64,000 nucleotides of DNA from Stentor roeselii (GCA_006503475.1 RSEH01000042.1:62001-126000); one strand, 5' to 3'; shown: positions 50,710 to 60,459, counted from the first letter of the stretch. Numbers and translations: made by a program. Notes: generated from the sequence alone by a model not told the origin.

Positions 50710-51137
50710 ATTATGTGGAAAGTTGATTTGTTGCAATTTTCATCGTAGCCATCTGCTGATATTTTTAGCTGGTTTTGGGATTTTAGTGTTTTGGAAGAAT
50801 TTTTAGGGTGTTGAGATATAGAATGTGGGGTAATTCTTGGGGTTTGGTGTGGTTAGAGGTCTGCTTTTGTATAAATTAAACTAGCTCTTAACATTTTAAG
50901 TGGAATGTTCACTTTAGTATCATGAAATCAAAGATTTCTTTCGATGATGTTTTATTGAAGAATCATTCTATATTTAATTATATAAGTTTTTTATTATATT
51001 GGAAAGATCAATTATACATAGTCTCCTTATATTGAGTTGCTAATTAAAACATCCGAAAAAGAACCAGGATGATAAAGAATTATTAGTAAATCAAATGTGT
51101 TAAACTTCATGAATACCTCAAGTTTTCTCTAACTTTT
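50710..51137. other. Intergenic, nothing recognised
   Basis: About 430 AT-rich bases between two minus-strand genes. Confidence 0.55.
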
Positions 51138-51308
51138 TCAATTAGACTGTTGAGAATCTTCCAAGTTTTCCTCCTTGACAGTCTCTAATTTATACTTCAA
51201 GGAATCTCTCTGATTAAAAGCGGGGATAAACATAGGATCAGGTTCAGATAAACTTTCCTCAAACTTAGTAGTCAATTTCAGATCATCTGAACAGCAAAAG
51301 TTTCCCAT
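51138..51308 (-). CDS. Small protein with myristoylation-type N-terminus
   Basis: A 56-residue frame: ATG at 51306-51308, TGA at 51138-51140. It begins MGNFCCSDDLKL: Gly2 plus Cys5/Cys6 and Ser7 suit N-myristoylation and palmitoylation, giving a membrane-anchored short acidic peptide (pI low: many E/D). The body reads like coding sequence (SEPDPMFIPAFNQRDSL) and is more GC-rich than the flanks. No family is recognised, and I cannot rule out chance. Confidence 0.55.
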   Translation of the reverse strand: MGNFCCSDDLKLTTKFEESLSEPDPMFIPAFNQRDSLKYKLETVKEENLEDSQQSN

Positions 51309-51436
51309 AAATCTTTATATCATGTTTTAATCAGTACATAACCCAACTCAAATCAAACTTAAACCAAAGTCCTTCCTTATTTTTTCATTTCTAATCAACA
51401 TCAAAATTTTCAATATTTCCTCCAGTCACCAAATAA

Positions 51437-51598
51437 ATGAATCCTTCAAAACTCTTTACAGATCCAAAACCAAATCCAGAGAATCATCATCTCCTTCCTT
51501 TAAAATCAAAAAGGGACTCATCCAGTGCCTCCCCATCTCTCCAAAAGCGATTAAAATACACTCGAGTTTCAATCAAATCACTTCTATCAAGGCAGTGA
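51437..51598 (+). CDS. Small basic hypothetical protein
   Basis: A 53-residue frame beginning MNPSKLFTDPKPNPENHH and ending KSLLSRQ with TGA. It is basic, Ser/Pro/Lys-rich and has coding-like composition in an otherwise AT-rich gap. It converges with the gene whose stop is at 51622. Not recognised. Confidence 0.45.
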   Translation: MNPSKLFTDPKPNPENHHLLPLKSKRDSSSASPSLQKRLKYTRVSIKSLLSRQ

Positions 51599-51621
51599 AT
51601 TAAATACACTTATAATTAAGT

Positions 51622-52041
51622 CTATCCAAAAGACACATCCTCAACATTGAGTCCATTTATCTTGTTACGAGTGGTTTGAGGTTCCTTTCCTTGAGTGGTC
51701 TCCCTCCTTCTAATGCGAAAATAAGGAGTCTTCGGCTTTGACATGTCTTTTGGAGCGACTTTCAAGCGATTCGGTTTAAAAACCAGTTCAAAATGAGGCA
51801 ACTGGTTCATCTTTACCTTGACTCTTCCGTCTATCGCTTCGGGTACTGCTGGCTTGCTTTGAAGACTAGGAAGTCTTGACCCTGAAGGACTCACAGGCTG
51901 CAGTTTGTTTGAACCGCTTCGATGAAGGGTCTGGAATGGATCGTTTTTTAGTTTTTTGCTTACTGGGCCCGGAGAATCGATGTTGAAGATGGTTTCTGAC
52001 TTGCTTCTTGGGTATATGATAAGCAGTCTTGACTTTTTCAT
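51622..52041 (-). CDS. Hypothetical basic protein
   Basis: A 139-residue basic, Ser/Pro-rich, mostly disordered protein (for example SGSNKLQPVSPSGSRLPS). No known domain. Its ATG is 11 nt after the stop of the MULE-like ORF, and it is the last of three tightly packed minus-strand ORFs. Confidence 0.68.
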   Translation of the reverse strand: MKKSRLLIIYPRSKSETIFNIDSPGPVSKKLKNDPFQTLHRSGSNKLQPVSPSGSRLPSLQSKPAVPEAIDGRVKVKMNQLPHFELVFKPNRLKVAPKDMSKPKTPYFRIRRRETTQGKEPQTTRNKINGLNVEDVSFG

Positions 52042-52052
52042 TTATTTAACTA

Positions 52053-53198
52053 TTAACTAGGAACACTATTTTCAAGTTTATCCTTTCTCATCCGTTTCCT
52101 TCTCTCCACATAATTCTTGATAATTTCATCATTCATCACATCCTTAGAAATAAGCGAAGCCTTATACTCCTCAAAGCATGCTAAACAAGTAAGTATTTTT
52201 CTTTGCGGCAAAGAGTTAAGTTCACCAGCATTGATTAACTTTTCAGTTAATTCATAGAAATCATAAGTGTCAATAAGTCCAAAAGCATCAGCCACAGCAG
52301 TTGAAATAGGTAAAGTCCCCATGCTTCTATCAAAAAAGTACTTCTCGGGCAGGTCTGGCTTCGGAATTCTTCCTAAATTAACCTCAACGACCTTCGAGCT
52401 GAAATGTTTTTCCTCTGTCACAATCACCTTTTCAACCATTGTTTCCACGGTTGAAACGTTGTAAGTCTTCATCAGTTGTTTGAACCTGTAATGATATCCT
52501 TCGATTGCTGGAGTTGCAAGACGGAATACTGGATCATTTTTTAAACCTTCGAAAGTCGCTTCCGAATGAAATCTACCTGATTTGTTGAAAAAGTCACTTT
52601 CGATTAGAGAAATCACTTTTTTGAAGGCTTCTTCATCGATTTTCTTTTTTAGCTCTTCCCATTTTGCAAGCATTGTGTCCAGGTCAAGTAAAGAGATAAT
52701 CAAAAAGAACCCCATAAAAAAGTTGATCTGTTTAGTAAGTCCAGCAGTTTTATACCCAAGCACAGCACATTTAATAAGTTTCGATTCATTATGCATAAGC
52801 CTAACCTTGAATCCAAAGCACCCAAACATCCTCGAACAAGAAGGAAAAGCTTTTTTCAAGGCACTTCTCAAAACCGAGTCATAATCAGCAACAATGACAC
52901 TAGGATTCAACTGAAAAGGTGACTTATTGATGAGAACACAAAAGAACCTTCTATAAATCTCAGGAAAAGGCGCCGAGGGCAAAGCAGGAAAAATTCCAAA
53001 GAAGCAAGGAATAAGTACCTGAGTGCTTTGGTCCTGGCAAAGAATGATCAAAAGATTCGTAGTCGACGGCACCTTTTGCCTGTTAAAAGTTATCGGCCAG
53101 ATGTCGACGAACCACGACGTTGCCAGACTCAACATTCGAAGCTGCCATTCAGTCGTGAAGTACTTGCATTGCTCGAAGATCTCACGTAAGTCGGCCAT
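52053..53198 (-). CDS. MULE-type transposase-like protein
   Basis: A 381-residue protein matching the core of Mutator-like (MULE) DDE transposases: SWFVDIWPITF (first Asp about 32), PEIYRRFFCVL, ADYDSVLRSALKKAFPSC (second Asp about 105), FGCFGFK for the usual GCxFH box, and PAIEGYHYRF (candidate Glu about 233). The box lacks its His. No terminal inverted repeats were found nearby, so it is either a solitary or domesticated copy. The ATG directly follows the TAA of an in-frame C2H2 ORF. MULE transposases often carry an N-terminal zinc finger, so the pair may represent one ancestral protein. Confidence 0.75.
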   Translation of the reverse strand: MADLREIFEQCKYFTTEWQLRMLSLATSWFVDIWPITFNRQKVPSTTNLLIILCQDQSTQVLIPCFFGIFPALPSAPFPEIYRRFFCVLINKSPFQLNPSVIVADYDSVLRSALKKAFPSCSRMFGCFGFKVRLMHNESKLIKCAVLGYKTAGLTKQINFFMGFFLIISLLDLDTMLAKWEELKKKIDEEAFKKVISLIESDFFNKSGRFHSEATFEGLKNDPVFRLATPAIEGYHYRFKQLMKTYNVSTVETMVEKVIVTEEKHFSSKVVEVNLGRIPKPDLPEKYFFDRSMGTLPISTAVADAFGLIDTYDFYELTEKLINAGELNSLPQRKILTCLACFEEYKASLISKDVMNDEIIKNYVERRKRMRKDKLENSVPS

Positions 53199-53609
53199 TT
53201 AAATAAAAGATTTTAAAAATGATTCAAGGATCTCTGGAATCAAGGGAAGTTTTAATGGTTGGATTACTTTTCTACTTGTTTCGATTGATGGAAGAACTGG
53301 AATTTTTAATAGGTTTGTTGGGGGATGTGAAGGCTTTGGGTCTTTGTAGTGATTGGATAGCTTGAAAAGGAGATGACTTTCAGATTTGATGGTCTTTGTA
53401 TGAGTAGTTTGATGAGTGAAGTATTCTAGTGTAGATGAATAATATGAATGACACATAGGACATTTGAAAATTGTCTGGTTGATATGAAACGTATTGATAT
53501 GTCTAAGAAGATTCGCCTGGCATTGATAGCTCTTACTGCACCTTTTATAGAAACACCTAAAACTTTCAGTCCTGTTCTGTAAAGAATTTTCTGAAGAACT
53601 TTGAGTCAT
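53199..53609 (-). CDS. C2H2 zinc-finger ORF abutting the transposase-like ORF
   Basis: A 136-residue protein with two C2H2 fingers at about 19-69: CFYKRCSKSYQCQANLLRHINTFH and CPMCHSYYSSTLEYFTHQTTH. A Pro/Leu-rich tail ends in ...FLKSFI then TAA. The next codon in the same frame is the ATG of the transposase-like ORF. No 15-nt intron that would remove the TAA can be found. The unit is either two abutting ORFs or a split one. Confidence 0.78.
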   Translation of the reverse strand: MTQSSSENSLQNRTESFRCFYKRCSKSYQCQANLLRHINTFHINQTIFKCPMCHSYYSSTLEYFTHQTTHTKTIKSESHLLFKLSNHYKDPKPSHPPTNLLKIPVLPSIETSRKVIQPLKLPLIPEILESFLKSFI

Positions 53610-53757
53610 TTCGAGATTTTGATTAATAAGTAAAATTTAATTCAATTAGAATCACTATTTTTTTCTATTTAAACCCAAACCGATTATTTTATTAAACCAA
53701 CCAAATCTTGAGAAAAATTGAATTTTCTAAACTCTTCTAGCAAGCCCTGCCTTAAAA

Positions 53758-56700
53758 ATGGGTGAATTAAATGCTTCTCTCATCCCCAAGCTGAACTTTT
53801 CTTTATCTTCAGAGTTTCCCGCAAGTCAACAATGCTTGAATTCAATCCCAGGGTACTTAAAACTGACTTCTTTTGATCTTGAAGGCCAAACAACAAGAAT
53901 TTCAAAAATTCCTCAGTCATCAGCAGTCAGTTCTCTTTCCTTTTCACCTAACTCTAGCCAAATAGCGGTCGCATCGGGGAATTCAGTGAAAATTTACGAT
54001 CTTTCAACGTTTTCAGAGGTTTTTTGCTATTCGCATATTTCGGCTGTCAATTCAGTGATCTTTGATAACTTCAGTCAATTGATAGCCAGTGGGTCAAATG
54101 ACAAGTTGATTAAAGTTATAAGAATTAATAACCAGGAGCTTCAAAATGAACTGATAGGACATTCAGCGTCGATAAACTCAGTTATGTTCAATAGGTCAAG
54201 CAATTTACTAGTAAGTGGCTCATCAGATAACCAAATCCTTCTCTGGGACCTGTACAACAACACCCTAGAATCAAAACTATTAGGTCACACTTCAGGTATA
54301 AACCAAGTAATCTTCAACCAAGACTCATCCCTTCTCGCAAGTGCCTCAAACTGCATAAAACTCTGGGAAACCGATTCAAGAAAAGAGCTCTTCACCCTAA
54401 CCGACTTCACCTTCTACTACTCCCTCGCATTCACATCAAACAGCGACTTTCTCGCAGGGGGGAACAGTGAAAGTGAAGTAAAAATTTGGAGTCTTCAAAG
54501 TCGTAGCGAAATTTGGAAAATCAAAGAATTTGGCAGTTTTGTTTTCAGTCTTTGCTTTACATCTGACTCAAAATTTCTGATAACTGGCTCAGCTGACAGG
54601 AAAGTGAAAATTTGGAACTTGAAAGAAAAAAGAGAAGAACTTGAACTGATGAGACTTGAAGGAAAGGTTTATACGGTCGGGGTCAGTGTTGGTGGAAGGT
54701 TTGTTGCTTGTGGAGGAGAAGATGAATTTTTTAAGGTTTGCGACTTGTTTCAGGATTTTTGTGAAAAAAGGATGAAAATGACGACTTGTGTAAAACATGT
54801 CGAGTTTAGCTGTTCTGGTAATTTTTTAGTTGTGAATACGAATGATAAAAGTGTCGTTGTTTATGATGTGCGTAGTGATCTGGTTGTGAAGAAGATACGC
54901 CCTGAGTCTGCTTATATTCATTGTCTTTCCATCTCGAAGGATGAGAAGTGGCTTGCTCTTGGCTCGATGATTTCTAAAGTCCCTGTTTATTCACTTTTAA
55001 CTGAAGATCAAGGAATTGAGCTCAATGGACATGAAGCTGAAGTGAATTCAGTTGTTTTTTCTAATAACTCGAAATATTTAATCTCCGCAGCTAGTGACTC
55101 AAAAGTCATTGTCTGGGACTTAAAAGAAAAAAAATTCGAACTAACTGGCCATGCAAGTAAAATAAATTCTGTTTTAATCACTGAAGACGATGAGAAAATC
55201 ATTTCAGCTTCAGATGATAAAACAATTAAAATCTGGAGCTTTAGTCAACAAGTCCTGCTATTTTCTATACAAACAAATCAAGCACCTGTCTTAAAACTTT
55301 CACTTCTTCCTACCTTGGGACTTTTCGCTAGTTTTGATAAAAATTATTCAGTCTTTATTTGGAACTTAAATGACTTAAGACTTGAAGATAAAGTGGAAGA
55401 AGGAATAGGAAAAGTTCAAGATTTGATCTTTGATAAAAAAACTGGATTTTTGGGTTTTACAAGAGAAAATTCAATTAATTTCTGGAATTATCAGGAAAAA
55501 AGAATGGAGTTTTTTATTGAAAATTTTAAGTTTCCTGTCACTTCTGCTACTTTTGATCAGAATGGAAAAGTTGCCTTTGCTGATTCTGAAGGGTTTATCA
55601 GAATAATTGAAATGAGCAGGAAAAAGTTTAAAGTAAAACAAAAAGATGTTCTCAGTTTTGACTGCAATAAAATCATCAGACCTGGTGAAACTGGTTTTGA
55701 GATTTTTGATATGAATTCTTTGAAACTCCTGAAAAAAGTAGAGAAAAGTTGTAGAGTTGAAAGAGTTGATGTAAGTCCTGACAACAACTTCATAGTTACT
55801 TGGCTTTGTAATAAAACCCTTCAAGTTTTCGCCCAGCCAGAGGATTCCATGAAGTTAGAATTAAAAGAATGCAGTTCAAACGACTGGACATCTCTTTTCT
55901 CAGAAGATTCCAAGTTTTTAGTTCTTTTTAACTCAACCAACTTGAAAATAATCAACCTCTTAACATTCACCGAATCAACTGAAACCTTTTTAAACTTGAT
56001 AGACTTAACCTTCTCTTTAAACCTTTCCAGTCTTTTCACAAGTGAATCTTCCAAACCATTGCCCTACTACAACTTTTTATCATGTCTCAGTAAGTCCTCC
56101 TTTTCAAGTCTTTCAGGAGAATCACTTGACATTCGATTTTCAAACCTTCAATTCACAGGTCTTCACATCTTATCCTCGAATGGTTTAACAGAAATAATCG
56201 ATTCTGCCCGTCATTTCTTTGAGTTTACATTTCAAACTGACCGATTCGGGCACAGTGCGATTTTTTACTCAATAAAAAACCAGCACCAAAGAACGACTGA
56301 TTATCTTTTGGACTACCTGGTGACTCTCGTAGAGCAGAACAAGGAAAAACTATATAAACCGAGTTATTTTGCGTTGAGGTCTGACTTAAACTCGATAATT
56401 TTGAACTCATCTCAGAGACTTGCTTCTTTTTTTAACACTTGTCTTGCACCTAATCCGGACTTTGTTGTATTTGGACGGCCTTTGGATGACCTTCCTTCTG
56501 TTAAATCTTTTAAGAGCAGTGGGTCAGTCCTTGAAGACTTTGCAGTGAAAAGTGACCCGGAGTCGCTTTTACCTCTTGAGTTAAAAGTTTCACTGTTTCC
56601 GGTTCATTCGGAGGGAGGGTCTTCTGGAAGTCTGTCGCTGTTGAAGGCTTTAGTGAAGACAAGCAATTTAGAGATATTTTACAGTGAATTTATTCAGTTT

Positions 56701-57708
56701 TTAATATTGAGTCGGTGGAAGTCGTCGTTATGGTTGACTTACTTGTATACCTTCATTATCTGGGTTAACCTCCTGAGTCTCTTTATTTTAACTGACTCAA
56801 GTCTTCAGACTTTTTGGGTTTCTTTGATTTTTTTAATGATGAACCTCATTCTTTTGATTTGGGAAGTCATTCAAGTAGTTGAATCGAAATTCGAGTACTT
56901 TTGTGATGTTTGGAATTTGTTAGATGTGGCAAGACTTGTTTTTTCTTTCTTTTTTGGATTTTTGAAGGTATTCGATGAACCTTTTCAGCTCCTACTTTGG
57001 CCTACTCTTGCTTTAAACATTGTTCGAGGTCTTACTGGCTTTCGAGCTTTTGACATGACTCGTTTTTATATCAGTCTTATTTTCCAATCACTGAAAAATA
57101 TCAGCTCATTTTTACTTATTTTTATTTATTCCAGTGTTTCCTTCGGAGTACTGCTCGTCGCTTGTAAAGAAAGCCCTCAGCTTAACTTTAAGTCAGTTTG
57201 GGTCGACCTTTTTAATCTCGCCCTTGGTGACCAGGCAGATCTCAGCAAATCTGACCCGAGTTTGGCTTATTTCACATTTTTAACGGCTTGCGTTGTGAAT
57301 GTCATTTTGATGCTTAATATGCTCATATCGATCCTTGGAGACTCTTTTGATGAGTTTCAAACGAAAACTTTGGTTTATGATTTTACTGAAATGGCTCAGG
57401 TCGTGATTGAAGCTGAGCAGGTCAGATCATGCTTCAAACCTTCTAATCAACTCTTGTTTTTACATGTCGCTCAGCATGCTTATAGACGCGGTGATGAACA
57501 GTGGAAAGGAAAAGTTGTTGATTTTAGGAATCATCTTGATACTGTTGTTAAAATAATGGATAAAAAATATCAAGATATCTCTTTGAAAGTAGAGAATGCT
57601 TTAGAAAGAAAAGATCCTCGAATTGAACGGATTGATAGTCGAGTAGGGAATATTGAACATTCTTTGAAGATGATTAATGAAAAACTAGACAAGATTTCTT
57701 CCAAATAG
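53758..57708 (+). CDS. WD40-repeat / TRP-like ion channel fusion
   Basis: A 1316-residue protein. The N-terminal ~720 residues hold a WD40 array, probably two propellers, with blades such as NSVKIYDL, KLIKVIRI, NQILLWDL, CIKLWET, SEVKIWSL, RKVKIWNL, SKVIVWDL and KTIKIWSF. An ankyrin-like stretch follows (DRFGHSAIFYSIKNQHQRTTDYLL, about 825-850). The C-terminus (about 985-1210) has six spans of TRP/polycystin type: FCDVWNLLDVARLVF, NIVRGLTGFRAFDMTRFYISLI, the pore region and VVNVILMLNMLISILGDSFDEF. A short coiled coil ends the protein. This should be a cation channel with a large intracellular scaffold; gating is unknown. Confidence 0.92.
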   Translation: MGELNASLIPKLNFSLSSEFPASQQCLNSIPGYLKLTSFDLEGQTTRISKIPQSSAVSSLSFSPNSSQIAVASGNSVKIYDLSTFSEVFCYSHISAVNSVIFDNFSQLIASGSNDKLIKVIRINNQELQNELIGHSASINSVMFNRSSNLLVSGSSDNQILLWDLYNNTLESKLLGHTSGINQVIFNQDSSLLASASNCIKLWETDSRKELFTLTDFTFYYSLAFTSNSDFLAGGNSESEVKIWSLQSRSEIWKIKEFGSFVFSLCFTSDSKFLITGSADRKVKIWNLKEKREELELMRLEGKVYTVGVSVGGRFVACGGEDEFFKVCDLFQDFCEKRMKMTTCVKHVEFSCSGNFLVVNTNDKSVVVYDVRSDLVVKKIRPESAYIHCLSISKDEKWLALGSMISKVPVYSLLTEDQGIELNGHEAEVNSVVFSNNSKYLISAASDSKVIVWDLKEKKFELTGHASKINSVLITEDDEKIISASDDKTIKIWSFSQQVLLFSIQTNQAPVLKLSLLPTLGLFASFDKNYSVFIWNLNDLRLEDKVEEGIGKVQDLIFDKKTGFLGFTRENSINFWNYQEKRMEFFIENFKFPVTSATFDQNGKVAFADSEGFIRIIEMSRKKFKVKQKDVLSFDCNKIIRPGETGFEIFDMNSLKLLKKVEKSCRVERVDVSPDNNFIVTWLCNKTLQVFAQPEDSMKLELKECSSNDWTSLFSEDSKFLVLFNSTNLKIINLLTFTESTETFLNLIDLTFSLNLSSLFTSESSKPLPYYNFLSCLSKSSFSSLSGESLDIRFSNLQFTGLHILSSNGLTEIIDSARHFFEFTFQTDRFGHSAIFYSIKNQHQRTTDYLLDYLVTLVEQNKEKLYKPSYFALRSDLNSIILNSSQRLASFFNTCLAPNPDFVVFGRPLDDLPSVKSFKSSGSVLEDFAVKSDPESLLPLELKVSLFPVHSEGGSSGSLSLLKALVKTSNLEIFYSEFIQFLILSRWKSSLWLTYLYTFIIWVNLLSLFILTDSSLQTFWVSLIFLMMNLILLIWEVIQVVESKFEYFCDVWNLLDVARLVFSFFFGFLKVFDEPFQLLLWPTLALNIVRGLTGFRAFDMTRFYISLIFQSLKNISSFLLIFIYSSVSFGVLLVACKESPQLNFKSVWVDLFNLALGDQADLSKSDPSLAYFTFLTACVVNVILMLNMLISILGDSFDEFQTKTLVYDFTEMAQVVIEAEQVRSCFKPSNQLLFLHVAQHAYRRGDEQWKGKVVDFRNHLDTVVKIMDKKYQDISLKVENALERKDPRIERIDSRVGNIEHSLKMINEKLDKISSK

Positions 57709-58571
57709 TTATTAATAGTTAATCAAGTTATATTAATGAAGTATTTAGATAGTTGATATTTATAAATATTGATTCTTTGATGTTATGGATTTATATAAGA
57801 TTCTCGAGCTCAACAATAAGATTCAATGATTTCTTGCATGAAATTTTGAAGGAATATCTATATAAATAAGAAATATATTCTTCACTGTCAAGCTCATTCA
57901 AATACTAATCTAACCATTAATCTTTATTGAAATTTAGTTATTTTATAGCATGAATATAATCTAAAGGTTCTATTAAATGCATATTAAATTAAAATACCAA
58001 AAGAAAACACATACTTATTAATATTCATTAAATTTATTCATTTCCTTTTTTGGCTATCATAAGGAGTTTTAAATCACCTCGAGTGAATCACAGAGGCATA
58101 TTATATAAACTCCAAAAAAATTGAATTAAGCTTATGTATTCAAAATAAAATTCTCAAAGAAAGACTAATGAAGCTTAATAAATAATACTCCAAAACAGTT
58201 CCGTATAATTTAATAAATCTTCAAATAAAACAGTAAAATCTATAATCTGATCACTTCAGTCGAAACGCATAAAAAACCTTAAATAAGCAAGAATTTCACA
58301 TCCCTAAAAATTTTCACAAAAACTTAAAAATCAATTGAAACCAGGCAACTAAAACAAAAATATAAATTAATCTCATCAACACTCTTCAAAAAATCTGCAT
58401 CTCATCATCCTTAAAAAAAATTATCTTCCAAGAATCCCAATCTTTGTTTCAACACCAATCAAAAAAACCCTAAAATCTATAACTTCACCTATTTCACTAA
58501 ACCTTTCTGAACCTATCACTGCTCTTTAAATCCACTTCAAATTAAACCAAATCCTCACCTGATCTATAATA
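57709..58571. other. Intergenic, nothing recognised
   Basis: About 860 AT-rich bases between two plus-strand genes. No ORF or RNA gene was seen; the last ~250 bases are rich in AAA/ACC runs as before many genes here. Confidence 0.55.
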
Positions 58572-59387
58572 ATGGACTGGGACTTCTATTCAAGTCTAAT
58601 CGAAGAAGACGTATTTTCCTCTTTTCTAAACGCAAACGAGCCTCTGTAACCTCTAATCAGAATCTTAGAGCCTTTAAAGCAAGAGTCAAATACCGACCAA
58701 GGCCAAGTCCAGAACCAGAACCGTTTAGCAAAAAACCGAGAATCCGCCAGAAATACACGAAAAAAGAAAAAAGAGCAGCTTGAGCTGCTTGAGAAGCGTG
58801 TTGCCGAGTTAACAGAAGAAGTCGAAACTTTAAGACAAGAAGCTTCAGCTCAGTTCCCTCAAGGTGAAGTGTCCTTGAAATACAAAAGTGACAAACAGAT
58901 ACTTTTTGATAAACTAGAGACTTTGCTTCAAGGGGAAGGGTCTGAAAAAGAGTTTTTGGATATCATCGAAACTTTAAGAACGAAGTTAGGAGCGAATGGA
59001 GTTGAAAGGCAAGGGTACATCGAGTATCTTATTCATCAGATCTCTGATGTTTCTCTACCTAATCAAGTTAAAGGACTGCTAAATACAGAACAAATCAAAA
59101 AGACTTACTTTTGGGATGAACTTCTGGACTTCAATCATGGACATGCAGATCAACAACCTAAAATGGAAGAGTTTCTTACCATCGTTGTTAAAAAAGCTGA
59201 AGAATTTAAAAATACCATGAAAAAACTCAAGAGAATTAAAAAGTGCTTGTTGAGAAGAACTGGACATTTACAGAATTTAATTGATTATATTTCGTCAAGA
59301 CTTACTTTTAGGCAGATTGCAGCTTTATTGGTTAGATTGAGTAAAGAAAGAGATGAACTTGATCCTTGGAGAGATAATTCAATTTAA
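58572..59387 (+). CDS. bZIP transcription factor with a 15-nt intron
   Basis: Exons 58572-58645 and 58661-59387 join into a 266-residue protein. An acidic N-terminus (MDWDFYSSLIEEDVFSSF) precedes the bZIP domain at about 45-85. The basic region NRLAKNRESARNTRKKKK has the invariant Asn and Arg spaced as in bZIP factors (N-x7-R), followed by leucine heptads EQLELLEKRVAELTEEVETL. The remaining ~170 residues are helical and unassigned. Without removing the intron the bZIP domain would be lost from the predicted protein. CTATAATAATG marks the start. Confidence 0.92.
58646..58660 (+). other. 15-nt spliceosomal intron of the bZIP gene
   Basis: GTAACCTCTAATCAG. It splits a Leu codon in phase 2, and removal opens the frame through the basic region. 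Candidate branch A at position 10. Confidence 0.92.
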
Positions 59388-59398
59388 GTAATAAACTA

Positions 59399-60286
59399 TT
59401 AAGAATCTGAAAACTGTTGAGCACCGTATTTTTCTTGTAGTTTTTTCTGACTTTTACTAGTTTTTTTCGACTTTTCTTCCTTGTGCAAGTTAAACAAAAT
59501 AGCAGCATGAGAAGGTGTAGCAAAAGAATGAACATCATTTCCTTTTTCCCCTAATTTCTCAACAAATTTCTCCTGTTCAATTAACTTAGCCATATCTTTA
59601 TCAACCTTGATCCAACTATCCCTATAAAGTTGATCAGCAGAGCCAAGTTCAACAGGAACATCTTTAAAAGACCTGGACTTTCCATCATAATTATTGACTT
59701 CAGGGTCAATATTTGCAATGTAACAAACAGGGTCATCCCTAGAGCGATTATTAAAAGTGACAGTCTTAGTTCTCGGGTCAACATTATTAACAAGTACATT
59801 AAACCTATACTCTTCATTTTCTTCTCCGTCACTTAAGTCAACATCTTTTCCATCATAAAACTTTTGATGAAGTAATTCAATTTTTTGCTTTTTCTTTGCA
59901 GCTTCTAACTTCTGATACTCATCCATTACTTCAGAATAAGCCTGGGGTTCATATCCACTCCATCTGTCGTGTTTTTCATCATAATTTTGAACCTTCTTCG
60001 TGATTTGCTCGTCGTAAGGAATTATCTGGCCTGAGTACTTTGCACCTATTTTACGAGGACGCTCGCAGCAGTCTTTTGACTTGTGAGATAAAGAACCGCA
60101 GTTGGTGCAGGCACCTTCTCGGAATTTTTGGGTGTTGTGGTAAACTCGAGATGATTTTTTTAGGTCGCTTGGTAGAGAGGCCTTGGATGATGACTTACGT
60201 GGTAAGGAATCACCTGATGCGGTTTTTGAGTACCATGGAGTTTGGGATAAGAAGGATGGAACGTGCTTTGATTCTTCTTCTTCCAT
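59399..60286 (-). CDS. SLU7: Pre-mRNA splicing factor SLU7
   Basis: A 295-residue protein with SLU7 hallmarks: the N-terminal phrase PSFLSQTPWY, a zinc knuckle CTNCGSLSHKSKDC (about 59-72), DRWSGYEP and the C-terminal KKLQEKYGA. SLU7 acts in the second step of splicing and influences 3' splice-site choice, especially where branch point and 3' site are far apart. It is shorter than animal SLU7 (about 580 residues). Its stop is only 11 nt from the convergent bZIP gene's stop. Confidence 0.93.
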   Translation of the reverse strand: MEEEESKHVPSFLSQTPWYSKTASGDSLPRKSSSKASLPSDLKKSSRVYHNTQKFREGACTNCGSLSHKSKDCCERPRKIGAKYSGQIIPYDEQITKKVQNYDEKHDRWSGYEPQAYSEVMDEYQKLEAAKKKQKIELLHQKFYDGKDVDLSDGEENEEYRFNVLVNNVDPRTKTVTFNNRSRDDPVCYIANIDPEVNNYDGKSRSFKDVPVELGSADQLYRDSWIKVDKDMAKLIEQEKFVEKLGEKGNDVHSFATPSHAAILFNLHKEEKSKKTSKSQKKLQEKYGAQQFSDS

Positions 60287-60459
60287 TTTTTGTTTAGATT
60301 GGTATGGATTTAGTTTTTATTTGAAGGAGATTTTTTTTTGTGATGGATTTAGGAGATGTAGGAATATTGATCATTTTAAATTCTCTAATAATCATTAGCA
60401 TTCATAAACCTTAAATTGATTAAAAACTCTAAAACTAAATCAAACATTTTTAAAGCATT

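Noticed and set aside
53196-53201. A 15-nt intron removing the TAA between the C2H2 and transposase-like ORFs
   Set aside because: No GT...AG pair of 15-16 nt spans this position.
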